From Anabaena azotica FACHB-119 (lineage in GTDB: Bacteria > Cyanobacteriota > Cyanobacteriia > Cyanobacteriales > Nostocaceae), in contig NZ_JACJSG010000034.1 of the NCBI RefSeq assembly GCF_014697625.1, forward strand, positions 1 through 64,000: 64,000 bases of DNA. The letters run 5' to 3'. Shown here one piece after another: positions 1 to 9,626 of the stretch. Below the pieces are notes generated by a model. It ran no database searches. It was not told the DNA's origin and saw nothing but the letters and a program-made list of their open reading frames with translations. Position 1 is the stretch's first letter; each line of letters begins with the position of its first letter. Position numbers and translations under genes: made by a program.

Positions 1-1
1 C

Positions 2-91
2 ATTGTCGCCTTGTTACTTGGTCAACCTTTGCCTGTTGGTAGCTTCTTCCCTGAATCTTGGAGAAGCCCCACCGCTTTCTCTTCTGCTTAA
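2..91 (+). CDS. C-terminal tail of an upstream gene (partial)
   Basis: The window opens inside a reading frame of 29 codons that ends in TAA. It reads as a hydrophobic stretch (IVALLLGQPLPVG) followed by a polar, proline-containing end (PTAFSSA). The composition resembles the end of a membrane protein, but nothing identifies a family. The start lies outside the window. It could also be a chance open frame, so confidence is low. Confidence 0.35.
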   Translation: MVALLLGQPLPVGSFFPESWRSPTAFSSA

Positions 92-141
92 ACAAAAAAC
101 CTGCCCTTGAAAGCCCCCCTACACCCCTCTCTTACAAAGTT

Positions 142-166
142 CTGAGCGCCGGAAGCCGGCGCTCAG
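142..166. repeat. Perfect 11-bp hairpin
   Basis: CTGAGCGCCGG and CCGGCGCTCAG form a perfect 11-bp stem around a 3-base loop (AAG). It is GC-rich and lies downstream of the partial upstream gene. There is no T-tract, so it is more likely a dispersed palindromic repeat than an intrinsic terminator. Confidence 0.7.
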
Positions 167-177
167 ACTTTGCGCTA

Positions 178-231
178 TACCCCTATACCCTTGTCCAAAC
201 CCTTGATTTTTCGTTTTCATGCGTAAGTCCT
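178..231 (-). repeat. Partial copy of the GGACTTACGCA-ended repeat
   Basis: Over about 57 bases this is the reverse complement of the left part of the element at 56494-56640, with one mismatch seen. It ends in the same inverted terminus (TGCGTAAGTCC). No second terminus is visible here, so this is a broken copy. The rest of 92-300 is C-rich tandem sequence (CCCTATACCCTTACACC type). Confidence 0.75.
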
Positions 232-299
232 AACCCCTATACCCTTACACCCCTACACCCCTGTGTTTCTTAGGAGCAGCCGCACTGGCGGCGCTGCCA

Positions 300-537
300 C
301 CCGCTATGAATGAAAGAAACTATTTTGAGGCGACTAATTAACGGGTACATTAATAATTATCCTGACAGTTAAGACCGAACCCACAATAGTGTGTTGAGCC
401 TGATTAGGAGCATGGTTCTGGGGCTTGATGGCTATGACATTGGTGAAGGAAAAGTTTCCTATCCCGTTTGAAAGATTATCTATAAATCCATCCCCAGGTC
501 AGGACTTATCCATAATAAGCATATCAGAGTTGCAGTC
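300..537 (+). other. Non-coding left region of a decayed IS110-type element; possible bridge-RNA position
   Basis: About 240 bases without a plausible gene lie directly upstream of the IS110-type transposase remnant. IS110-group elements are known to carry a structured bridge RNA in a long non-coding left end. The position fits, but I did not fold the sequence or define the element boundary, so this is only a placement argument. Confidence 0.25.
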
Positions 538-1149
538 ATGAGATTGCCACCAAATCAAGGTTATAACCAGCCTATACTTACGGAAAAAGTATCATCCACT
601 TTAGAAGAAATTAACCAGAATGCAGCAGGTATAGACCTTGGTGGTGGAGAACATTGGGTTTGTGTACCCGCAGATAGAACTGACAAAAATGTTCGCCGAT
701 TTGGATGTTTTACTCCTGATTTAATTGCAATGGCCGATTGGTTAATGGAGTGCCGAATAGATACTGTGGCAATGGAAGCAACAGGAGTTTACTGGATTCC
801 GGTGTTTCAAATTTTAGAAGCCAAGGGTTTTGAGGTCAAATTAGTCAATGCTCACCACGTTAAAACAGTACCTGGGCGTAAAACAGATGTGTTAGACTGC
901 CAGTGGTTACAAAAATTACACCGTTTACGTTCTCGCTTGGGCGCACCCAAAGCCATTACTGCTACTGCTCACAAACTGGCTCGTTTGTTTTACCAGATGT
1001 GGCTCACTGCTGGACAATATTCTGATCCTGGTATGGACTACTATGAGCAAAAATACCAGGAACTGATGCTCAAAAACTAAGAGCAAAAAGCTCAGGCTCT
1101 TGGTTTAGAACTCATCCCTATCTCTCACTCCACCGAATGTGTTTCTTGA
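538..1149 (+). pseudogene. IS110-family transposase, internally deleted and with a premature stop
   Basis: The first 130 residues match the DEDD (RuvC-like) domain of IS110 transposases: AGIDLGGGEHWV, then VAMEATGVYWIPV, then VPGRKTDVLDCQWLQ. The reading frame then jumps straight to sequence typical of the C-terminus (TAHKLARLFYQM, YYEQKYQELML). The middle part, which carries the second catalytic region, is therefore missing. After the TAA at 1078-1080 the same frame continues with C-terminal IS110 sequence (QKAQALGLELIPI) to a TGA at 1147-1149, so there is also a premature stop. A full-length member is usually 300-400 residues; here 180 are left in the first segment. The gene should be inactive. 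Gene type is secure from motifs; the subgroup was not determined. Confidence 0.85.
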
Positions 1150-1197
1150 AAGTATGCTTTTGTGGATGGAGTGATTTGTATACTATTAATTTAAAAA

Positions 1198-4100
1198 ATG
1201 TATGAAAATAAAATTACAATTTTAACTATTTGTAGTTACTCAAGAAGTAAATTATTAATTACGACAATTAATGACAGTAACACTTTGATGAATAATCGTT
1301 GGCTGCATCTGTTGAAGGAAAATTATCAAAAACCATTGGCGATCGCAACAATAAATACACCAGTGGCTGAAGCGATCGCGCAGATGTATCAAGTCGAGAG
1401 CAGTTGTGTACTAATTGTGAAGCGGCAAAAAATTATCGGTATTATTACGCAAACAGATATCATAGGCAGCATTGCCCAGCAAAAGACGTTCGCAGATATG
1501 TCTGTTGGGGAACTGATGAGCCAACCTGTAATTACTGTCAATGAGGCAGAGCTTGAGGATTTACCCAAAATAATACAGTGTTTCCACCAAAATGAAATTA
1601 GTCATTTACCCGTGCTTGACAGTCAGGGAAAGCTGCTGGGTGTGGTGACATTAGACCAGGCTAAAACAGCACAACTAGAACAAGAAATAGCCCAGAGAGA
1701 GGAAATATCTCAGTTACTTTGCGAAAGGGAGGCTGAGTATCACGTCTCAAAAGAGAGATTGAACGATATTCTCAATAGCGCCATTGGCACAGCGATCGTT
1801 AGTTTCCGTGTATTCCCCAATTGTGATTGGGAATATGAATACCATTCTGTGGGTTGTGAAACCATTTTTGGCTACACACCAGAGGAATTACTTAGAGATA
1901 AGCGATTGTGGTTGTCACGAGTACATCCACAGGATCAAGAAACAGTGATTATACCTGGTTATGCAGATATTTTTGCAGGTAAAACCTTTAATTTGGAGTA
2001 TAGATTTTATCACAAAGATGGTTCTCTGTGTTGGATTGCTTCTACCTACACCTCTCGCTATGACTCAGAAGCCAACTGCTGGGTTGTCACAGCGACTAAT
2101 ATTGATATTAGCGGACTCAAGCAAGCAGAAGCCGCATTACGCCACAGTGAACAAAGATGGCAATTAGCGATCGCCGGCACAGAGGAAGCAATTTGGGATT
2201 GGGATATATCTACTAATCATACCTATCGCTCAGACCGTTGGTTTGAGATGTTGGGCTATGAACGCCACGAACTGAGTAGCTTTGATGATGAATGGAGCAT
2301 TCGCATTCATCCTGATGACTATGAGCGCGTGATGGCGGCGCAAGCGGCTTATTTGCGGCGGGAAATACCATTTTATTACAGCGAGTATCGTCTGCGGCGC
2401 AAAGATGGAGACTACAGATGGTTTTGTTCACGAGCTAAAGCCGTTTGGGATGAACAAGGAAATCCCATCCGATTAGTTGGTTCACTGGCAGATATTACAG
2501 AACGCAAACAAACTCAAACAGCCTTAATACAATCAGAAGCTCAATATCGATTGTTGTTTGAAAATAATCCTAATCCCATGTGGATTTTTGACTCGGAAAC
2601 ACTGCGTTTTTTGGCTGTCAATCAGGCAGCAATTTACAAATATGGTTACTCCCAAGCCGAATTTCTGTCAATGACACTTTGTGATATTCGTCCCCGTGAG
2701 GATGTACCTACTTTCCTAGACTCTATATCTAACGCCACTGCTTCTGCATTCTTTATAGGTGAAACAAAACACTGCACAAAGGATGGAACTGAGATCAATG
2801 TAGAGATTAATTCTCATATCATCAGTTGGTTAGGGAAGCCAGCAAGATTTGTCTTGGCTAAAGATATCACACAACAAAAAGCCGCACAGTCCGAACTGCA
2901 ACAAATTGAGGCGCAACTGCGGGAGAGTAAACATTTTATTGAGCAAGTTATTAGTCATTCTCCTCAACTTTTATACATATTTGACCCAGTAACAGGTAGT
3001 AATGTTTATCTTAATCGCCAGTCTGAGGAGATTTTAGGTTATACCCCAGAAGAAATTCAGCAACAAGGCGCTCAGTTTTTTTTGGATGTTTTGCATCCTG
3101 ATGACTTACCCCTATTAGAACGTAACTTCAAGCAGTGGCAAAATGCAGAGAATGGCGAAGTGTTGACGACTGAGTACCGCATGAAGCATCAGGATGGTAC
3201 TTGGCGCTGGTTGAGGTCACGGGAGGTAGTTTTTGCTAGGGATAAGAATCATTGTCCTAGTAAAATTCTGGGTACAACTCAAGATATTACTGATAGCAAA
3301 CTGGCTGAATTGGAAATTGTTCACAGTCGAGATTTACTAGAAGGCGTTTATAACGGTTCTGCGGATGCGCTGTTTCTGGTAGACTCCACCACACTCCTCA
3401 CTACTGACTGTAATCAACGAGCGGTGGAACTATTCGCCGCTAACAGCAAAGCCGAACTGATAGGGATAGAAGGACAAACTCTCCAAAAACAACAGTTCAC
3501 CCCTGATGAGCTAGCTCAAATTATTGAACAAATTAATCACAAAAAATTTTGGATTCAAGAAATTGAATATCTCACCAAGCGGGGGAACTCCTTTTGGGGA
3601 AACCTAGCTATTAAACAAATTTGCGTGGCTGGTAAGGCAATTAATTTAGTCCGGGTTACGGATATTAGTCAACGTAAACAGGCGGAATTTGCCTTGCATG
3701 AGCGAGAAGCGATGTTGCGGAGTATTGGCGATAACCTACCTAATGGGGCAGTATATCAGGTAGTTCGGGAATTAGATGGGAGCGATCGCTTCATCTATCT
3801 AAGTGCGGGAATTGAAAGACTGATGGAAGTTAAGGCAGAAGATGCTCTGAGAGATTCAAGTTTGCTCTTTTGTCAGTTTATTCCAGAGGACTCACCAAGG
3901 TTAGAACAAGCTATTAATGAGTCTCGCCTGAATTTATCTATATTTGATGTTCAATTACGCATTCAAACGCCTAGCGGTCAGTTAAAATGGCTCCATTTTC
4001 GTTCCACTCCTCGCCAATTACCAGATAGTCGTGTTATTTGGGATGGGTTGGTTGTTGATATTACCGACATTAAGCACACTGAGGAAACTTTACGCCAGAG

Positions 4101-6246
4101 TGAAGCACGTTTAGCCGAGTCCCAACAAGTAGCTCGTCTGGGTAATTGGGATTATGACTTAGCTACTGGCAAAATTACTTGGTCGAAGGGATTGTTTGAT
4201 CTGTTTCTACGAGATCCAGCACTAGAAGTACCAAATTATTTGGATCATTTGCAATTTTATCACCCAGAGGATCAGCCGAAACTACACCAAGCTGTGGAAA
4301 GGGCAAGTTCCACAGGGGAATCTTACAAATTGGTTCTGCGTGCATTCAAGGCTGATGGCTCTAAGATGTACGTGGAAGCCATTGGACACGCACAGTTTAA
4401 TTCCCAAGGAATAGTAACTCGTCTTTACGGAACTGCTCAGGATATTACTAGCCGCAAACAAGCTCAAGAAGCCTTAACCAAAAGTGAAGAGCAATTGCGG
4501 CTCACTCTAGAATATACTAACATTGCCACCTGGGACTGGAATATTCAAACCAATGAAGTTATCTGGAACGATAATCACTATCGTCTTTTAGGGTTGGAAC
4601 CAGGAAGATTAACAGCTAGTTATCAATTATGGCGTAATGCTGTTCACCCAGAAGACATTAACCTTGTTGAGCAGAATCTGGAGAATGCACTCAGAGAACA
4701 GACCACTTATGAAGCCGAATATCGAGTGATTCATCCTGATGGTCAGGTTTGCTGGCTAGCTGGAAAAGGACATGGAATTTATGATGAAGCCGGAAATCCT
4801 GTGAGAATGCTGGGTGTGGTTATAGATATTAGTGAGCGCCAGCGAGCCGAGCAAGAACTTCAGCAAAAAGAACAGTTTTTACGTAGTATATATGATGGCG
4901 TTGCTAATTCTATTTTTGTCGTCGATGTTGTTGATGGTGATTTTCGGTATATGGGTTTAAACCCTACTCACGAAAAAATCACAGGTTTGCTTTCTCTGGA
5001 ATTACAAGGTAAAACTCCAGAGCAGGTTCTTCCACCTGTTTTAGCTGCATCTGTGCGCCACCATTATCAAAATTGTGTGGAGGCTGGAGCAACCATTACC
5101 TATGAAGAATATATATTTTTCCACGATCAGGATACTTGGTGGATTACGAACTTGACTCCTTTAAAAGACGAAAATTCACAGGTATACCGGATTATTGGTA
5201 GTAGCATTAACATCACCGAACAAAAACGCGCTCAACAGATGTTAGAGCTACAAGCTGTGATTACTCGTAATATGGCAGAGGGACTATGCTTAATTCGCGC
5301 TGATGATGCTGTGATTGTCTATACTAATCCCAAATTTGACCAAATATTTGGTTATGAGGCAGGTGAATTAATTGGTCAGCATATCTCGATTATTAACTAT
5401 GAAGATGGGAATACTAAAGCAACAGAAGTTTATGAGGCGATCGCAGTTGTTGTGATGCAAGATGGTGAGGCTACCTATGAAGTGCAAAATGTCAAAAAAA
5501 ATGGCACTCCTTTTTGGTGTCGAGCGACAACATCTGTTTTTGAACATCTTGAATATGGCACAGTTTTAGTCGCTGTTCAACAAGATATTACAGAGCAAAG
5601 AGAAACAGAGGAAAAAATTAAAGCTTATCTTAAAGAAAAAGAAGTACTTCTCAAAGAAATTCACCACCGAGTCAAAAATAATTTAGGCATCGTCAGTAGT
5701 TTGTTACAAATGCAGAGCAGACGTACCCAAGACTCTCAAGCAAGGGACATATTACGTGATAGCCAAAACCGCATTGCTTCAATTGCTCTGGTACATGAAA
5801 AATTGTACCGCTCCAATGATTTAGCTAATATAGATTTCGCTCAATATATTCCAGATTTAACAACTCACCTATTTGACTCTTATAATGTTAGTTCCAACTG
5901 TATTCGACTGAATATTCAAGTCGAGGATGTCAGCTTGGATATCGAAACCGCTATTCCTTGCGGCTTGATTATCAATGAACTGGTTTCTAATGCGTTAAAA
6001 TACGCCTTTCCGCATAATCGCGGGGGTGAAATTCAAGTCAGGTTATTCCAAGAAAAGGATCAGTCCTTGACACTTGTTGTTCAAGATAATGGTATTGGCT
6101 TACCTGCGGAATTTGATAACAAAAAGGCAAAAACACTAGGCATAACTCTAGTTCAGGGTTTAGTCAAGCAGTTAAGGGGTAAATTGGAAATTCAGAGCCA
6201 AGTTGGCACTGAATTTAAAATTTCTTCTATATCAAGCAGAGTATAA
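1198..6246 (+). CDS. CBS-pair and ten-PAS sensor histidine kinase, HisKA_2 type
   Basis: This 1682-residue protein senses signals and is expected to phosphorylate a partner receiver. Two CBS repeats lie at about 45-165 (VIVKRQKIIGIITQTDI; SHLPVLDSQGKLLGVV). Ten PAS/PAC units follow, most ending in a DIT/DIS-x-RKQAE-type linker. The C-terminus is a HisKA_2 dimerisation domain (EIHHRVKNNLGIVSSLL, phospho-accepting His near 1490) and an HATPase with N-box NELVSNALKYAF and G1 box DNGIGL. No transmembrane segment is visible, so it is probably cytoplasmic. The gene runs two bases before the next one, which begins with a receiver domain; they form an operon and probably a phosphorelay. No clear ribosome site supports the 1198 ATG; the ATG at 1288 (residue 31) still includes the CBS pair and is an alternative start. 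Ten PAS domains is unusually many. Confidence 0.93.
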   Translation: MYENKITILTICSYSRSKLLITTINDSNTLMNNRWLHLLKENYQKPLAIATINTPVAEAIAQMYQVESSCVLIVKRQKIIGIITQTDIIGSIAQQKTFADMSVGELMSQPVITVNEAELEDLPKIIQCFHQNEISHLPVLDSQGKLLGVVTLDQAKTAQLEQEIAQREEISQLLCEREAEYHVSKERLNDILNSAIGTAIVSFRVFPNCDWEYEYHSVGCETIFGYTPEELLRDKRLWLSRVHPQDQETVIIPGYADIFAGKTFNLEYRFYHKDGSLCWIASTYTSRYDSEANCWVVTATNIDISGLKQAEAALRHSEQRWQLAIAGTEEAIWDWDISTNHTYRSDRWFEMLGYERHELSSFDDEWSIRIHPDDYERVMAAQAAYLRREIPFYYSEYRLRRKDGDYRWFCSRAKAVWDEQGNPIRLVGSLADITERKQTQTALIQSEAQYRLLFENNPNPMWIFDSETLRFLAVNQAAIYKYGYSQAEFLSMTLCDIRPREDVPTFLDSISNATASAFFIGETKHCTKDGTEINVEINSHIISWLGKPARFVLAKDITQQKAAQSELQQIEAQLRESKHFIEQVISHSPQLLYIFDPVTGSNVYLNRQSEEILGYTPEEIQQQGAQFFLDVLHPDDLPLLERNFKQWQNAENGEVLTTEYRMKHQDGTWRWLRSREVVFARDKNHCPSKILGTTQDITDSKLAELEIVHSRDLLEGVYNGSADALFLVDSTTLLTTDCNQRAVELFAANSKAELIGIEGQTLQKQQFTPDELAQIIEQINHKKFWIQEIEYLTKRGNSFWGNLAIKQICVAGKAINLVRVTDISQRKQAEFALHEREAMLRSIGDNLPNGAVYQVVRELDGSDRFIYLSAGIERLMEVKAEDALRDSSLLFCQFIPEDSPRLEQAINESRLNLSIFDVQLRIQTPSGQLKWLHFRSTPRQLPDSRVIWDGLVVDITDIKHTEETLRQSEARLAESQQVARLGNWDYDLATGKITWSKGLFDLFLRDPALEVPNYLDHLQFYHPEDQPKLHQAVERASSTGESYKLVLRAFKADGSKMYVEAIGHAQFNSQGIVTRLYGTAQDITSRKQAQEALTKSEEQLRLTLEYTNIATWDWNIQTNEVIWNDNHYRLLGLEPGRLTASYQLWRNAVHPEDINLVEQNLENALREQTTYEAEYRVIHPDGQVCWLAGKGHGIYDEAGNPVRMLGVVIDISERQRAEQELQQKEQFLRSIYDGVANSIFVVDVVDGDFRYMGLNPTHEKITGLLSLELQGKTPEQVLPPVLAASVRHHYQNCVEAGATITYEEYIFFHDQDTWWITNLTPLKDENSQVYRIIGSSINITEQKRAQQMLELQAVITRNMAEGLCLIRADDAVIVYTNPKFDQIFGYEAGELIGQHISIINYEDGNTKATEVYEAIAVVVMQDGEATYEVQNVKKNGTPFWCRATTSVFEHLEYGTVLVAVQQDITEQRETEEKIKAYLKEKEVLLKEIHHRVKNNLGIVSSLLQMQSRRTQDSQARDILRDSQNRIASIALVHEKLYRSNDLANIDFAQYIPDLTTHLFDSYNVSSNCIRLNIQVEDVSLDIETAIPCGLIINELVSNALKYAFPHNRGGEIQVRLFQEKDQSLTLVVQDNGIGLPAEFDNKKAKTLGITLVQGLVKQLRGKLEIQSQVGTEFKISSISSRV

Positions 6247-6248
6247 GC

Positions 6249-7937
6249 ATGACTAACATTTGTACAGAAACACATAAAATTCGCACAGTCAGAGTGCTGA
6301 TTGTGGAAGATGAATATATTTTGGCAATCAACCTCCAAGAAAGTTTAGAATTACTCGGATATACAGTTGTCGATATAGCAGATTCCGCAGAATTAGCAAT
6401 AGAGAAATCAACCCAATTATTACCAAATTTAATTTTGATGGATATCAGGCTACGGGGTGAGAAAGATGGTATCCAAGCAGCAGAGCAAATTTGGCATAAT
6501 CTACAAATTCCCATCATCTACGTGACAGGACATTCTGATCAAAGCACTGTAGAACGAGCAACTCTCACTTTCCCTTTTGGTTATATTCTCAAACCCGTCA
6601 GAGAACAAGAACTTTACGTCGCCATTCAAACCGCTCTTAATCGCTATGAACGTGAGCAATTTTTAAGTTCTGTGCTACGGGGTATGGGAGATGGGGTGAT
6701 TGTTGTGGATACCCAGTTGCGCGTTAAGTACATGAATCAAATAGCCGAAGCGCTCACAGGCTGGCGGTTTAATGATGCAAAAGACCAAAATTTAACTGAT
6801 GTCTTGCGTTTGATTGACGAACAATCTTTGCATTCCATCCAAAATCCGATGATCTCTGCTATTGAGAAAGAAACAACTGTTTATTTAGGCGATCGCATTC
6901 TCCTAGTCACCAAAGATGGGACAATGATTCCCGTTGCTGACAGCGCCACTCCCCTACGTAACAACAATGGTGAGATTACTGGCGCAGTCATGGTTTTTCG
7001 GGATGATACTCAACGCCGACTCCTAGAAGAACGGAACCTTGCTGCTGAACGCAATCGACAGCTAGAAATTCAAATGGCGGAAATGCAAAGATTTAATCAA
7101 TTGAAAGAAGATTTTTTAACGGCTACCTCTTACGAAATGAGAACACCGTTATCAAATATCAAAATGGCAATTTCTATGCTAGAAAATGTCATTAATCAGC
7201 AGGATATTTTGCAATCCACAGTTCCTCCTGTCTCTGTATCTATAGGTCGCTATCTAGGTATTATCCGTCATGAGTGTGAACGAGAATTAAACTTAGTAGA
7301 TGATTTGCTCAATATGCGAATCATGGATACAGAAACTTATCCTTTAGAATTAGTTCCTATTCATCTTCAATCTTGGCTACCGGAAATTGTTAAGGACTTC
7401 CAAGAAATTGCCCAAGCTCACAAACAAGCTTTAGAAGTTAACATTGCTGATAATTTGCCAGCTTTATTTTCTGATGTAAATATCTTAGCTAGAATTGTTT
7501 CGGAACTACTACTTAATGCTTGCAGATATACTCCTCCTCATGAGCGAATTACCGTCACGGTTCATTTCTACCAAAAATCAAAATCTTTCAAGACTCAAGA
7601 TACTCAATCTGATTTATCTTCTGTTGCTTCATCTTCCTATTTTCAAATCAGAATTAACAACTCTGGGGTAGAAATTCCTTTAGCGGAACAATCGCAAATT
7701 TTTGAACCTTTTTACCGAATTGTTCCTAAGAAAACTACAGAGAAATTATCAGTATTTGAACAATCTTACCAACTGCCAATGATTGATTATGCTCCAAGTA
7801 GTGATACAGGTTTGGGATTAACACTAGTGAAAAAACTTGTGCAGTATATTCAAGGGACAATTGAGGTTACAAGTAGTCACAACTTGACTACCTTTACAGT
7901 TCAATTGCCATTGAGCTTGTCGATAGTTAAGAAATGA
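6249..7937 (+). CDS. Receiver-PAS-kinase protein with tyrosine in place of the H-box histidine
   Basis: The 562-residue protein starts with a receiver domain (RVLIVEDEY, phospho-acceptor Asp65 in LILMDIRL, TGHS, ILKPV). A PAS domain follows (about 137-255), then a HisKA-like helix pair and an HATPase domain. At the H-box the sequence reads TATSYEMRTPLSNIK; Tyr295 (codon TAC at 7131-7133) stands where the family has His in SHELRTP. The N-box (ELLLNACRYTPP) and G2 box (DTGLGLTLVKKL) are kept. The G1 region (NNSGVEIP) differs from DxGxG, but that form is common in this cyanobacterial subfamily. The receiver looks functional; autophosphorylation on His looks impossible. It follows the PAS kinase by two bases and is its likely phosphoryl acceptor. 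Output is unknown; it may act as an allosteric ATP-binding pseudokinase. Confidence 0.9.
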   Translation: MTNICTETHKIRTVRVLIVEDEYILAINLQESLELLGYTVVDIADSAELAIEKSTQLLPNLILMDIRLRGEKDGIQAAEQIWHNLQIPIIYVTGHSDQSTVERATLTFPFGYILKPVREQELYVAIQTALNRYEREQFLSSVLRGMGDGVIVVDTQLRVKYMNQIAEALTGWRFNDAKDQNLTDVLRLIDEQSLHSIQNPMISAIEKETTVYLGDRILLVTKDGTMIPVADSATPLRNNNGEITGAVMVFRDDTQRRLLEERNLAAERNRQLEIQMAEMQRFNQLKEDFLTATSYEMRTPLSNIKMAISMLENVINQQDILQSTVPPVSVSIGRYLGIIRHECERELNLVDDLLNMRIMDTETYPLELVPIHLQSWLPEIVKDFQEIAQAHKQALEVNIADNLPALFSDVNILARIVSELLLNACRYTPPHERITVTVHFYQKSKSFKTQDTQSDLSSVASSSYFQIRINNSGVEIPLAEQSQIFEPFYRIVPKKTTEKLSVFEQSYQLPMIDYAPSSDTGLGLTLVKKLVQYIQGTIEVTSSHNLTTFTVQLPLSLSIVKK

Positions 7938-8150
7938 CCAGGAACAGGCAACAGCAAAAAACCAACTGACTGACGCTCTTATGGCAAAATCTACAGATGT
8001 TTTCTTTTGCATCAAGTACAAAGCTGTAGGTTTTGAGGCAGGAGGAAAGTGGGTTTTATGCTGATTTATTTTTCTTTACATAGTTGGGTTTATTTGTGGC
8101 TACCTATTTACACTTTTATAAAAAATAATATGATTTATCTCTCTACTTAC

Positions 8151-8254
8151 ATCTTGCACCACTATCTTATTGACAAAATAACAGGCTAGAAAACTTATTA
8201 TTTTTTAGGGTGGGGAGTGCAGGGAGCCACCTGTTTATTGAGAAGGTGCAAGAT
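8151..8254. repeat. MITE-like element with ATCTTGCACC termini (copy 1)
   Basis: The 104-bp element has perfect 10-bp inverted ends ATCTTGCACC and GGTGCAAGAT. Related copies lie at 24636-24736 and 26670-26771, and a single terminus at 53821. It encodes nothing. Confidence 0.75.
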
Positions 8255-8392
8255 ATCATTCTATTGGTAGAGTTTTTATTTAGATTATAAATACTAAATA
8301 GATAAATGTTCCGATCACCTGACGAATTATAACTATAAATCTACCCGTTACTCAGTAGAAAGAATAAATTAAACCTAACTTGAGATCGCCGG

Positions 8393-8449
8393 GTTTCGAC
8401 TACGCGGAAGTTGAATCTCGACTGCGCTCGATTACCGCGTAGTCGAAAC
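8393..8449. repeat. Palindrome with a 15-bp perfect stem
   Basis: GTTTCGACTACGCGG and its exact reverse complement flank a 27-base loop that contains TCGACTGCGCTCGA. No T-tract follows, so this is a dispersed hairpin element rather than a terminator. Confidence 0.75.
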
Positions 8450-8813
8450 TCAACCCTCTTCTAATAAGGTTAACGAGCATTGAGCGCAGCGCCGCACTGA
8501 AGCTCAAGAAGTGTCGAAATGCGTCTTCTAAATAATTGTGTCCAGTAGTATTCAACCGAAAAAATATGCCTGGACTTGACCGGGAAAAGGGGAAGGGTGA
8601 AAGAGTAAATTATGAAAACGCTCGTATCATGATTTTGCTAGGGAAAGCCCATCCTACAGATACTACCTGTTGCTAATATGTAACGGTGGATATTTTCTTA
8701 ATTAAGGCACGAATTTTCAGCCTGTTTCCTGTTCCCCTTCCCTATTTCCTAGTGTATATTTCTCTATCTTTAGGGGGAATTAAATTAAAGCCAATAAATA
8801 CTAAATAACTAAT

Positions 8814-8837
8814 AGCCCGATTGCCCAACCGGGCTTT
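8814..8837 (+). terminator. Weak terminator-like hairpin
   Basis: AGCCCG and CGGGCT form a 6-bp stem with a 10-base loop, followed by TTA. There is almost no U-tract and no gene directly upstream, so termination is uncertain. Confidence 0.3.
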
Positions 8838-8997
8838 AGCTCCATACACCCCCCCTGTTTTACCTGGCAAGGGGGGATTTATTACCTAATTGTCAGTTGT
8901 CAGTTGTCAGTTGACATTAGTTTTTCTCCCCTGCTCCTCTGCTTCTCATCTCCTACAACTCCCCATTTCCTAATTCCCTGTTAACGACAAGCGAAAG

Positions 8998-9047
8998 TCC
9001 CCACCTTCTCTGCGAGACGCTACGCGAACAACGAAGTAAGGTGGGGA
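8998..9047. repeat. Hairpin TCCCCACCTT/AAGGTGGGGA around a dispersed 24-bp-type repeat
   Basis: A perfect 10-bp stem encloses sequence with GCGAGACGCTACGCGAACA, the dispersed repeat that also occurs inside a Uma2 gene at 41992-42015. It lies beyond the 3' end of the tnpA remnant and may be part of the left end of the IS605-type element, but the boundary is not proven. Confidence 0.6.
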
Positions 9048-9154
9048 TGAATAGCGGGCTACGACGATTGCATACCTGACTAAAATCAATCCTCTTGGTT
9101 GATAAGGAAATGGTATGTATGTTCGCGTAGCGGCACGTAGTGCGGAGTAGCCAA

Positions 9155-9562
9155 TCAATCTTCTGGTTTTTCTTGCGATTGTATATATTGCTTGATTTTT
9201 TCAATAGGTGCGCCACCAGTGGAAGCAACATAATATGAACTAGACCAAAACACAGGTTTTCTATAGAACGTAGATAAATGCTCTGAAAACTCTTTCTGAA
9301 TAATTCTACTAGACGCTGATTTTAGACTACCTACAAGAGCAGATAAATTATTATCTGGATGGAAATCAATTAGCAATGAACCTGGTCTATTTCTCCTGAA
9401 AATTCAATTAGTCTGCACTTAGTTTTTATGCAAACATTAGCAAATATGTCATGCAACCGTTCCAGTATTGGTGCGGTTATTGTTTTGCGTCTGTACTTAG
9501 TGACAAATACAAAATGCAGGTGAACCTAAAAAAACAGAATGAGAACCTTTTCTGATAACCAC
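9155..9562 (-). pseudogene. tnpA: IS200/IS605 TnpA (Y1 transposase), frameshifted
   Basis: TnpA is the HUH single-strand transposase of IS200/IS605 elements. Reading from a GTG at 9562 gives RKGSHSVF, then a one-base shift in a T7 tract, then LHFVFVTKYRRKTITAPIL. A one-base deletion after EIDQVHC shifts the frame again to LIDFHPDNNLSALVGSLKSA and the C-terminus through 9155. The HUH motif, normally H-V-H, reads Q-V-H, so one metal-binding His is also lost. The catalytic-Tyr region (YYVASTGGAPIEKIKQYIQ) remains. Two frameshifts plus the His loss make this a dead gene. It is divergent from tnpB, as in IS605-type elements. Confidence 0.88.
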
Positions 9563-9591
9563 TTGACAAGCCTGTATGTCAACTGTAATAT
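9563..9591 (+). promoter_or_regulatory. Sigma-70-type promoter for tnpB
   Basis: A consensus -35 (TTGACA, 9563-9568) is followed after exactly 17 bases by a -10 (TAATAT, 9586-9591). An AGGAGA ribosome site lies at 9610-9615, 11 bases before the GTG start at 9627. This supports active transcription of tnpB. Confidence 0.8.
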
Positions 9592-9626
9592 CATAGAACA
9601 ATTCATTTTAGGAGACAACTAAATCA

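Larger units (their letters stand above)
7938..8990. other. Repeat-rich intergenic region without a gene
   Basis: No convincing coding sequence is present. It holds a palindromic element at 8151-8254, a long hairpin at 8393-8449, a short hairpin at 8814-8835 and three TTGTCAG-type tandem units near 8891-8915. No promoter could be assigned with confidence. Confidence 0.6.

Noticed and set aside
58..273. 71-codon open frame at the window start
   Set aside because: It runs through C-rich tandem repeats and a broken MITE copy and has no protein-like composition.
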